A stretch of 64,000 nt of DNA from Uranotaenia lowii (lineage: Eukaryota > Arthropoda > Insecta > Diptera > Culicidae), in assembly GCF_029784155.1 (NCBI RefSeq), contig NC_073691.1:127906714-127970713 (forward strand). The letters are read 5' to 3'. The position numbers and the translations under genes were made by a program. Numbering within the stretch: position 1 is the first letter of the stretch; each line of letters begins with the position of its first letter. The notes under the pieces were generated by a model. That model saw only the letters and a program-made list of their open reading frames with translations, was not told the DNA's origin and made no database searches. Positions 25,301-37,300 of this stretch are shown one piece after another.

Positions 25301-28300
25301 GCTTTATTATTCGCTATTACGAAGCTGTGCTGCTGCCATCTGGGGTAGTACGGGTGAAAGATAAATTATAGACGACTTCACATTCCTTCGAGTAAAGTTT
25401 TCATAATTCCAAAAGATAAGGGAAAAAACACTACTTTGAAAAATTTAAGTTTAATTTCGCCTCAATAAGAATAAATTAGCACGGTAGGAGAGTCCATTCT
25501 ATCTGATTGTTCCATAAGTGCTAGTCCATCATATATGTTGTATGAACGATTTTTTATTTGTTACTTTAAACTAACTATTGGATTGGGTATAGTTGTAACA
25601 ATGTAACAAATAATAAATACGTTAGATAGAAATTGGATGGATTTCAACTTAGGACACTATAAAATGTAAAATTCTTATTTAAAATTGTGTACGGCTAATG
25701 GTTGTAAAATTTTTATTTGCGATAAGGTTTCCAAAAAATATCATACAATAAATATATACAACAAATATATACACGATAAAAATATATACACAACATGATA
25801 TCTCGCGTGAGCTTTCATTATCATTAAATCATTAAAATTAAGCTTTGAACTAAACAAAACTTCAAAGGAGTGGTGGTTTGTGTTCCCACGGTAATAGTAG
25901 AACTAAAACGCTGACAAACATAGAAAAGTAAAATGGAGGAACGGGCTCATCAAGAATGCCAAACAAAATGCCAATCCTAGATGTAGAGGAGTCCGCGGTC
26001 CGACAGAAAAGCTGGTTTAATCTTAACGGGGGTCTGCTTTCCGAATGTTCCGTTTCCGTTATTGCATTGGTAAAATCAGAAAAGTTCATCCAATTTTCCA
26101 AACTTTGAAATTTGCTTCAATTTTTTGATGGCAGTAAAAAACGACTTCACTCGGCCACAGCCTACCTTCACCATTTTTTTTAATAAATATCTGCAATTTT
26201 AGTACATACTAAAGACTAAAGAAGCATTTACAGTTTTTGTGCAAATAATAAAAAATGAGGTGGTCAAATTGTTGCAGCCACATATCTCGTCTATGAATTT
26301 CTAACCACCTCCAAGAATTCATCACAAATCAAAATAACCCAAACACTCCCACTCACGACGAGAGTCACACCGGTTGTTTCTTTTTTGCTGCCACTCTACT
26401 ATGAAACCGCGCCACTTGTTTTGGTACCAACTCAACCAACCACCTACCAGTTTCGGTCTTCGGGATTTAGCCGCAGATCAGCGCGTTGCTGTGATGATCA
26501 TGTCGTTGAGGAATTTCAATTCCTTCAGCAGACTTGGCGGTGTATTGCCTTTCAGCTTAAGGTGGGATTGTCAACGGTGAAGTAATAATATGTGTGACCC
26601 CCTCCCCGTTCCTCTAAAAGTGCATCTCTTTTGCTCTCTGTTGTTGTTTGGGGAAAACCTATTCCGATGATATTAGATTTATTTGTAGGTTATTTGTTCC
26701 AGTTACTTAACATTTAATAATAAAGTGAATATGAATTACCTGGTTATCAGAAACTGATTTTGAAAGAAAAAAAGTCGGAAATAAACGATTTTATTTTTTA
26801 AATATTTATAACTTCTGACATCTTTGTTTATTAAAGTGTTCTATTGATTTTTAACATCGTCAAGAATACCTCCGACGACGTAACTATAAATATGTTGGGG
26901 ACCAATGAAAGCTTTGACCGCTATCTCGGATCTTCTGGTAGAAAAAAATCTTACTTAAAAAAGGCATCTAACTTTGACTTGGCTTCGCTGTATTTCATAT
27001 ATCAATGAACCGATTTTCTAAAGTAAAATTTTAGTTTTTTGCCGTTAATTTTATTATGATTTTCATAGAACAAACTTGGTCTCTAAAAATCACAGTTCTT
27101 CAGTATATTGGAATGATGATAAGGATGTTTGAAATGCGCGCTTCGGTTCATATTGACTCGAACAACTTTAGAGGGTAAACCGCTCCTAAAATAACCATTT
27201 AACGCGCTTTTTTTAAAACTGCTAATTACATCATCATCAAACTAAACTCCATTGCCGGTGACAGTTTGAATCACGTTACTTTTTCTTTTTTTTTTGGAAC
27301 GTTCGCTTAGTGATTAGAAAAATCAGAAACAGGACTGTAATGTACGTCAGGATAAATTCTTGAGAAATTTTCAAAAGAAGATGAAAACATAAATGGTGGC
27401 CCACATCAAATTGCATTACTTTGCAAACGCTGTAAAATCACCATTGAGTATTTTCGCTTAAAACCGTATACAAAGAAAACTGAAAAGTTTATAGTTTACA
27501 TATTTTTATTTTTAATTTTTTTTCAGTATTTTGAAAGTTGAATAACTTACAGTCACTCAAAGAGCAATGGTCCAAATTGCTTCGCGTAAACTTCTGAAAA
27601 AAAAATGCTCAGTGCTTTCAACAGAACGTTTGAAAACAACTTGTAGTCGTGCTGCAACTGTGAGTTTTGTGATTAAACTTTACTATGCGGTTCTGAAAAC
27701 CAACTTAAAAAGATTTGAGGTCCGAATAGTTGTTTTATTAGTAGTAAGGATTTACAAGCGAGTGAGTTCAATTTTAGACGGAATCTCTATACTTTGATCA
27801 GGAAACTACGGAGCGAATCCATAAGAAGTTTGACTAAATTTTTTTTTCCAATATTTTTGCATTTTTGATAGTATTTCATAAAATTTATTATCCTTAAGAA
27901 AAGCCCGTAGCCCTGTCAAAAGTTGGGTGAAATTTTAGTTGCATCCCACTTGCACTAATGCAAAACCATCACCCAAATTCGGCAGTAATGCAGAAAAATC
28001 TTGAACAATATTTTCTCTTTTCGAACATATGTCCCGCATAATCAAAGCAATCAAAGATATTAAATGAAATCAATGCCAACTATTCGCATCCGTTCGTTCA
28101 TTCGTTGGGTGTGTGTTTTCGTAACGCGTTTGGAGTTTTTTTTATCGAGCAACGGGGCGAGCACGTGTTTACAAATTATTTATAGCTCCTAACAGCCGGC
28201 TGAACTGCTGCGCGCATCTTAGAAGGGCGGCTGGTACAACAGCCATTTGTATAGTGATAATTTGCACAATTGGTAGCAATTTATGTACTCCCAACCCGGC

Positions 28301-31300
28301 GTAACCGGTCCTAGAGATAGCGTATTTCATCTCAGCAGCATCATCATCATCTCTGGGGAGGCAACTGGGTAAAGTGACTGTAGATGAACGTAGGTATGCG
28401 TGCAGTTTCGTGCACTTTGAAATCTCCACCACATCAAGCTTCCGTTATTTCGCAGTTTTCGCCATCACATGACACGGCGGCACACATCGTCGCCGAGAGT
28501 ATTTATTGGTCCGATGCCAAAAGTATAGCACCTTCAGGATCGCCTGAAAAATCTGAACTTCTCTTAATCCGCCAACAATTTTCCCAAGCATGAAAATATT
28601 TAAATTTAAAACCATCATGCTACCAAATGAGATGACTAATAACACCCAACCGAACGCACACGTTGTCTGGCTTGATTGATGTGTGACGAAAATTTGCCGG
28701 CTTAACAAAAAACCGCTTCTTGGGACCCCACCCCGTTACAGGATAGGTACGTATGTACTTATATGCAAAGCGGCAAAGAGATGAATGAGCGACATTGTTG
28801 CGCATCTAGGCGATTCTATCCGCTGAAATCGGAAACCGACGTGCGATGAGTCCGATCAAATTTATTAGACACCAATATAGTTCATGTGTGTACGTACATG
28901 CGCCTCTATAGCCGGTTCATTCTCAATTTGGAGTAATGAATGAACGAATAGCTCCCGAGTTTTTTTTGTCTTATATGGTGTGGCAAAAAAAACAGTTGAC
29001 GGCAGCATTCAGCAGCGTTGATGGTGCAGGAAACTTTCGTCACTGTTTTTTTTTATTGTTTTTTTTTTTTTTAATGTAGAGTAGATAACTAACTACCTGA
29101 GGCGCATTCTTAACGAAAAAGTTGCTCCAAAAAATTTCACTCACTTCAGCAGGTTTGGGCGTTCATATTTATACCTGCATAGGTGGTACTTCTACTGGCG
29201 AAACCGTGACCACAGATAAGTTTCGTAACAATTTCGTTCCCTCCTATAACCACTGGTGATGGCTACAGGTAGTTCCAATGCATTCAGCAGTTTGATATCG
29301 AATTTCGACCAACAGTCTTTTGTAAGGTAAAAACTGAACGATTCTTGCAATCACGTTGTGTTTGATAAATGAAATATTTTGTGTACTTAACTTACTTCAT
29401 GAGGGTGAATTTCAATTTGTTTTTTTTTTTTTTATTTTTGTTGAGTAATTACTGGGTTTTGAGAAAATTTGTCCGGATATTGCCCCGATTTACGGTTGTC
29501 ACTTTTGAAATCAAATGTCCGGACTTTGCCAGGTTTTTATTTAAAATTTCCCAGTTTGTCCGGCCCCGATACGTGCTGAAAAAATTCTAGCAAACATACA
29601 CTTAAATGTTTGTTTTTTTTGCTACGAAGTTTGATTTTGAAAAATCTTGCTTTTTCTACCGAAAAAAATAATTTCAAAAAGTAGTACTTTTTGATAAACT
29701 GTTCAAAACAGTTTTTAAAAGTGCTACCATGGCCATCAGTATCTGACACTTTTAGTGTTCTGTTGAAATTGCCTTTGTTCTCACATACTCTCTCCTTCTT
29801 ATGGAAGAAGAGTTGAGTATAGGAAATTTCATGCCCGAAAGGCCATTCCCCAAAATCTATTTTTATAAAAAAAAATGCAAATATCACAAATTATTTAAAG
29901 TTTCTGTAAATTGTAATCAATGCGATGAGTTAGCATGTGTTGAACACTTTTGTCCATCACTTCGACATGTACTTTTCGACACTAATTTGATTGGAAGGAA
30001 AAAACTACAATCTGTTTCTTCAGGTTAAAAAACTTGATGTTGTTTTTTAAGGTATTGCAAAAAATTGTGTATATAACTTGTTGCAAAACTTGATTTTTTT
30101 TCAGCACTCGACGTTACTATCCAGCTCGGCAAACCTCGTGGGATAAATTTTCAACTCGTACTAAAAAAAACAATGAAAGTTATGTATGCATCAAGTTGCA
30201 AAAAGTGTTTTTTTTTTCAGCAAATGGCTCGCCGATTTGGATAATAACATCGAGTGCTGGAAAAAAAAATCAAGTTTTTCAACGAATTCCACACCCAATT
30301 TAATATAAATTCCCTTAAAAGTTTCCCTTAAGGGGGGGTAGGGTCTAACACTTTCAAAAAATCGATTTTTTAATTTTTTTATTTTCTTATTGTAAAACAT
30401 TTCAAGAATGTTGTGTCAAATTTTCAAGTCAATTGAAGCAAAACTGTAGAAGTTATAGGCCTTTATCTCCTCCTATCTAATACTGCAAGAAAGCAAGAGC
30501 AGAAACTTCAAACGCGTTTTTCTCGAAAGCACATTTTTAAAGTCCGTGGACATCGTCATTTGAAAACGTCTTATCCGATTCTTTTCAAATTTGGAACATG
30601 TTTTCTACATATAAAATACCAGACCCCAACGTTTTTGTTTTTTGTTTTTTTTTTACTTTGGGGAGATTTTACAGGTGAAAAATGGCGGATTTTTTTGTGA
30701 AAAATCGTAGTTTTTACTTCAAACATCCACAAAAATTTCATAAAAATTTTTTTAAGTTAAATAAAAACGTTGGGGTCCAGAAAAACATATAATAAAAATA
30801 TTTTGCTCTGATTTTTTGACTTCAGATGATTCTGTGCTGAGATACAGTGTCCACCGCAAATCCTGTTTTCTAAAAGGCATCCTCGAAAGTGCTCCGTCAC
30901 CGACTGATTTTTCAATATTTTTCTACGAAAAAATTACTAAATGTTCTTTTAACAATGCTTTCTATAATGCAAAAAATTTTAATACATTTGTTTGAACGAT
31001 AGCTCTAGAAAAAAATCGTGAAAATGGTGTTTTTTTATACCCGTTAGACCCTACCCCCCCTTAAAAGTTTAATTAACTTACAAGAAGCGTATATCAACAA
31101 ATAACTATATTGGGTTTTACTTCTTAGCAGCTCCTTAGGTTTTTTTTCACACTCACGGCACAAAACCTGTCAAATGAAATGCAAAAGCTTTCTAATGTAA
31201 GTTTTTTTTACCACGCTCTCAGTTGAAATTTGCCGGTGTTTCTGATGATGATGACATTAAAGATTCTTACAGTGCTGCTGATGATTTTTAATTAAAAATC

Positions 31301-34300
31301 CGGATCTCATTATCAAGCGAAATGCCTGATGTCTTTACGAATCTATATTTATCGTCGCTATTAACAAACTACAACAAACAAACTTGAAATCAGTTTTATT
31401 TTTATTAAATTTTATAGAGAAACGCGATCGCTCACTATACCCTTTGATAAAATAAGTAAAAATAATGTTCCATAATTTTTTTTTTTTGAAAGAATGGAAA
31501 TGTGTCTCCAAGAGAAACTCTCTCTACTGTATGGCATTGACAGATTCCCCTGCTCACACTCTACATTTTTATCAAATTGTTTTTTCCCAATTGAGTTTGT
31601 TGTGACCAATCAGCTCCCTTTGATTTCTTTCAAATAAAAAGGTTATGTTTCAATATAGCACCTTCAATTCTTATCTTGATAAACGAACAAAACTCCAGAG
31701 ACAACACCGGGAAGAAGTGTCAAACAGTGACTCATATCTCGCACCCTCTCCTAGCGCAAACATCAATTTTAATCACTACCAAGAGTCGCACCCCCGCATC
31801 ACAGTCTGTTATTCATTCAGACACTCCAGGCCTCACCCAGCGCTACTGGACTGGCTGGCACACCACATATTGTTCGGCACCATTGATTATTGATGTATTT
31901 CGTTATCGCCTTTCGATTCTCGGCTCGTTACAACGTCCAGGGTAAAGCCATCTACCCACCCACTTCTGCCCCTGATCCCTTGCTGGCTAGCTATCATATA
32001 TTGAAGTATACGTACGTCAAGCCAGCAATCATCATCGGATCGGTACAAGTGTCTGCAAGTGGCCATATAATAATTTGCTGTAGCGATGTATTGCTCAAGA
32101 ACGCGCGCGCCTGGCCATTCACGAAGTCAGGGACGTTCGAAAAATCACGTAACACCATTATACCTTATAAGGTCGAGCTAGAATGTCTTGACGTAATTCT
32201 AGGGCGCTCCTCTTCCTCGCAACAGCAGTTATGCCGTCAATCAATATCATTGACTCATAGAAATTTGTCCCAATTCATATTTTTGTGAGTTCCTACTATG
32301 TTCAACTATCCCGCAGCCCCAAATTGAATTTGTTTTTTTTTTCTCTTGCTTCAGATATCGAAACGCATCCAGCCTCGCCCGTGTTCCCCCATCTGCTATT
32401 AGGCAACGGACGGGACGCGATCGACCCCTCCACGGTAGGCGCCAACTGTGTCCTGAACGTCACCTGCCAGCAACCGGCCTCCAGCCAGCTCAAGCCGGGA
32501 CTCAAGTACAAACAGATACCCGCCAGCGATACACCTCACCAGAACATCAAGCAGTACTTCCAGGAGGCATTCGAATTCATCGGTAAGTTCCCTTTTGTTT
32601 GTATCGCATATATCGCGATATGATGGTTATGCACCTCGCAGCACAATCATGGCAATTCCACAGCGTGATCATTCACACTTCTAATGGTCAAATTTTACAG
32701 CGCCAAGTCATATCGAGGGATGAAATTAATTATTGCAAATAAAGAGTTGTTGGCAGGGTTGCCAACATGTTTTTCCAAAAATCAAATAAATGAAATAAAA
32801 ATCAGGCAAAATCAGGCCACACAAATAACGGAAATTCCTCTCAAAGTGATGACCTTTTTTTTGGTCATCATTCCACATTTGAGAGCCTACTTGGTTGAAT
32901 AATTCTACTGCATCAAAGCAATTGAAAGTATTTAAATAATAATTGAAAGAAATCTTTCGATTGCTTTGATTCAGCCACGTTTACACTTTTTAACTTCAGC
33001 AATGGTACCTAATCCAGTTCCTTACTACCCATTTTTCATCACATTCGCAAAAATCAGGCAAAATCAGGCATATTTTAAAATATCAGGGAAATTCAATGGC
33101 TTATCAGGTTATCAGGCTGAGCCTCGAAAAATCAGGCAAATCAGGCACATTGGCATCTCTGGTTGTTGGTTTATCTAAAACGAATACAGAAGCAGTTTTC
33201 GATCGTTTGCAGACATGTATAGCCATAAACTTCAACGATTATCGAAAAAAAAATCATTTCAATGACAACCAAATAAAAACCAACCACTTCGACAACGAAA
33301 ACAGTCATCCAATCGTCAAAATACGACGACTAAATGTGTGTTGATTGGAAGGGGATGTTGTTCCGTTCCGTCCGTGCGTATGCGATACGTGCTTCTCGTC
33401 GCTAGAGTTCAACTTTCCTTAAACTACGAGCTAAAAGTGAAACGGCCGCGTACTTACGACTGTATTTAAACAGATAGGCACCTATCTACCTGCTTATTGA
33501 AGTAGAACTTTAGAAGACCCGGTCTGGTGTACTAGCTGCAATGGTGTGTTAGCATCGCCCATCGTGAGTATATTTTAAATGCATGACTCATCAGCTGCAT
33601 AGTTGCTACTGGTTTGTTAATGTCTGCCACAGACAAACTGACGGTTACGGTTTCAACTAGATTCTTGCTTTTTTGTGCTATGTTACCTAGTTGGAACAAA
33701 CTTTCATCATTTGTTGAACTCGAATAAAACAATTATACAGATGATAGAGATCAATCATCAATGTTCTAAAATGTTCATTTTTTTTAGTTCTTGTTGACCC
33801 AAAATCGACAATATCGAAACAACAATAAACAGTTAATAAATATGGACGTCCTTGGCCGCCTGGGACTCGTAAATCAACAGCAAGAATCAATTGCTCATTC
33901 AATGTTGAAACATCCTTGTACAAATTTTCACGCCCATCCGATGTGGTTTCACGAAAGTTAGAATTTCCAAGGGTCGCCTTCTTTGACAAAATTGCGGTAG
34001 AACCTTGCAACCAGGGTATGTTATTGATTATGTTCTTTACAATTTAGGTACTTAACGCATTTATACACTGTTTAGAAAAACAGAGAAAATTAGTAGAATC
34101 TTGAGAAATTGCAAAAAAACACATATGTATGTTTTTACAAAAGGATCTGTTTCCCCTTAATGGCTGAATCTGTTTTCAAGTATTGGTTGGGAAATTCTCA
34201 TCAATAAGGACTTTCTGTATCACGCAAATTGGTGGTTTTAATTAAAAATTTGAAAAAGGGTTTTCCATATGCACCAGAATTAAGCAATGTATTGTAAATT

Positions 34301-37300
34301 AAAAGCAAACAGTGATTTTAGCTCTTTTAAACCTAACGGTACGAGCCGTTTAAAATAAATGAGGTTTAATAATAATAAAAGGTCTTCATAACGGGTGATA
34401 CGGTCAAAATTTGGTCAATATCAACTTGACGTATTTCTTTCAATTTTGCATTTAAAAAAACCTGAACACCCCTCATTTTGAAGGTGTGTGTATGTGTAGA
34501 ATGTTGTTCCTATTTTGATTTTGGAATTCACTCTTCAGTTGTCAAAATGCCGTCCAAGGAATAAGAGCAGTGTATCAAAATTTTGCTCGCGCATCGCGAA
34601 AATCAGAGCTACTCGCACGCAAAGCTGGCAAAATCACTAAAAGTTGCCAAACCAACCGTTACAAATGTTACAAATGTAATTAAAGTGTTAGAGGAACGTT
34701 TTTCGACAGCCAGGAAGTCTGGATCGGGGGGAAATCGAAAACCGGAAGCCGCTGAGACGACAAAGAGAGTTGCCGGTAGTTTCAAGCGAAACCCTAACCT
34801 TTCTCTCCGAGATGCCGCAAATAAGCTGGGAGTATCGTCTACAACCGTGCATCGAGCCAAAAAACGAGCCGGACTATCGACTTACAAAAAGGTAGTGACT
34901 CCAAATCGCGATGAAAAACATAATACTAAAGCTTAGTTCTTTTAGAAATGGGACAGTTACGAATGCCTGTATCTAAAAAACCATTCGTTTGAACGAAATA
35001 CTTTCTATGAAGAAAAAGAAGGTAATGTTATGATCTTTCATGAAAAATTTTGAAAAAAAATATTTACCGTTTTTTGTTAAAGAAATTTCAACTTTATTCT
35101 CGGTATCTCCCATTAGCCAGCGCACACTTTTTTCAGTCATGGTATTGATCAGTTTCTCCAACTTATACTTCGTAAAATCTATATTTTAGGTGGCTTCACC
35201 CTCCTTCTTCAATTTCTGAGACTTTTTGGTCCAATACTTCTCTGGAAACTGGAAACTGGAAGCATTTTGGTGGATACAGTTAATTCGAAATGAACAAATT
35301 TGATTATTTTTTACCACATTTTTGAACGTTTTTTTTTTTCGGTACCGGTTTTAAAGCTTAAGAGCTTTGGAACTATCAAAAAATAGTTGTTTGATGTTGG
35401 ATTTCAATGAGTCATCACTCGGCAACACTTTCAGCTTAAAGGAGAAAATTGTTTTGGACATTTCAGCGATCTACCCTTAGTTTTTCGTTTATTGAAAATT
35501 AAAAATGCTGGTATGAGACTTGACTTCCTTGATGATCTTTAACCGTTGTTGGCGATCATGTGCTTCTCTCCAATGCTTGATTTAAACTTTGTGGACATTA
35601 TTGACAGTGTTTGCATACTTATCCACCACAAAAACTCAGTAATTCTTTGAATAATCAACGGTTTTGTCAGCTATCAATTTGATAATGACGTATTTTCAAG
35701 GAAACTGTGCAAAATTATTTTTTTCTTTTTCTCTTGCATCGTACATATCTCAAAAACGCGTAAATTTTAAATTTTGAAAAAAATAGGTCGAATAGTACTT
35801 TTTACAGGAAACAAAATGCTGTCAAAATTTTCAATATCCAATAACTAGTTAACGAGCTATTAGCAAATGAAAGTGTCCCATTTCTAAAAGAACTAAGCTT
35901 TACGGCCAAAGCGCGATCCCGGAGGCTGTACATGACGATGCTGACGGAGTATGACTGCGTGGTAATGGACGACGAAACCTACGTCAAAGCCGACTACAAG
36001 CAGCTTCCGGGACAGGAGTTTCATACGGCAAAAGGAAGGGGAAAGGTAGCAGATATTTTCAAGCACATGAAACTTTCAAAGTTCGCGAAGAAATATCTGG
36101 TTTGGCAAGCCATCTGTGGCTTGAAAAGCAGCATTTTCATAGCTTCCGGGACTATCAACCAAGAAATTTACGTGAAAGAGTGTTTGAATAAACGTCTGTT
36201 GCCTTTCCTGAAGAAACACGGTTGTTCCGTACTGTTTTGGCTGGATTTGGCATCTTGCCATTACGGTAAAAAGGCCATGGAGTGGTACGCCGCCAACAAC
36301 GTGCAGGTGGTTCCCAAGGACAAGAACCCTCCCAACACGCCAGAGCTCCGCCCAATTGAGAAATACTGGGCTATTGTCAAGCGGAACCTAAAGAAGACCA
36401 AAAAAACTAAGGACTGCTAAGGACGAGCAGCAGTTCAAGGCAAACTGACTTTCTGCGGCGAAGAAGGTGGACAAGATGGCTGTACAAAATCTGATGGAGG
36501 AGTTAAGCGTAAGGCCCGGCAATTCGGATTTGGAAAAGCGGAAGCCTAACTGAATATTTTTCCTGAACTTTACACTAATTAAACTTGAAAAAGAAATTTA
36601 ATTTGATTTTTCAAATAAACGATTTCACCGATTTACATGCGTTTTCCCTTGACCAAATTTTGACCGTATCACCCTTTACTGTGACTACCTTTTCAGTTGA
36701 GACATTTCAACTGGGAATAAACTCAAAACTCAATATACTACATACTTGAGTCGCAATCAGTACAAATACTACTCTTTGTTCACATGCCGGGAAGCTTATC
36801 GAATTGCCGAGATAAGATTGCTTCCCAGCTTTTGACTGCACCCATCCTTTTGTTGAAAATAAAACCCATGTACTCATTTGTTTTTTTTTTTTTGGTTTTT
36901 TTGATAACAACATAAACTACAGTTCCCACGATCCTGCTCAGCTCTGGCGCCATTCGCAAACCACATCATTCCTACTTCCTGTTTTTTTTATGTGAAACAC
37001 ATATTTCCACATATCATTCAACGCCGAATTTTGTTTTTGATTAAAAAAAACCGTTAGGAAGCCAAAATGAACGTGACGACGACGCAGTTAATTGATAATA
37101 TGAAGGAGATCGTCGAGGAGTGAGCGTGCGTGGTCATTCAACCGTCTAGAAAACCGGAAAATGTCAACATCGCCTAGTCGAGACTACGCCAATCGCACAT
37201 TTTTGCGGAGCTACAAACAAGTAGAGTTAGTTAATGGCCTCCACACACCGGGTCAGCAGCGAAATATTACTTCCTGATGATGAGGCCGTCTCGGGAGATT

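Larger units (their letters stand above)
22355..32354 (+). other. puc: puckered intron 2 (10.0 kb)
   Basis: Phase-1 intron with donor GTAAGTT and a strong pyrimidine-tract acceptor. It contains a hAT-like end (22968), a minus-strand tRNA-like SINE (23390-23586), a dispersed repeat (26858-27075), a fold-back repeat (30081-30280) and a piggyBac-type MITE (30332-31060). AP-1 heptamers are at 31728 and 32251. I see no genes in the remaining sequence. Confidence 0.85.
34391..36676 (+). mobile_element. Inactive DD37E mariner (ITmD37E type), split by a second element
   Basis: Inverted ends contain GGGTGATACGGTCAAAATTT, with TA at 34389-34390 and 36677-36678. Without the 972-bp insert and its TA duplicate the element would be about 1.31 kb, normal for mariners. 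The transposase remnants show helix-turn-helix regions and a D, D, E triad with 37 residues between the second D and the E. ITmD37E elements are known from mosquitoes. Stops, a frameshift and the insertion make it inactive. Confidence 0.92.

Noticed and set aside
29537..29887. 116-codon minus-strand frame
   Set aside because: AT-rich, Phe/Lys-rich composition with no motif; overlapping frames on the opposite strand are equally long.
37067..37123. Alternative first coding exon of puckered
   Set aside because: The exon would end in phase 2, whereas the last puckered exon needs phase 1; kept only as a low-interest finding.
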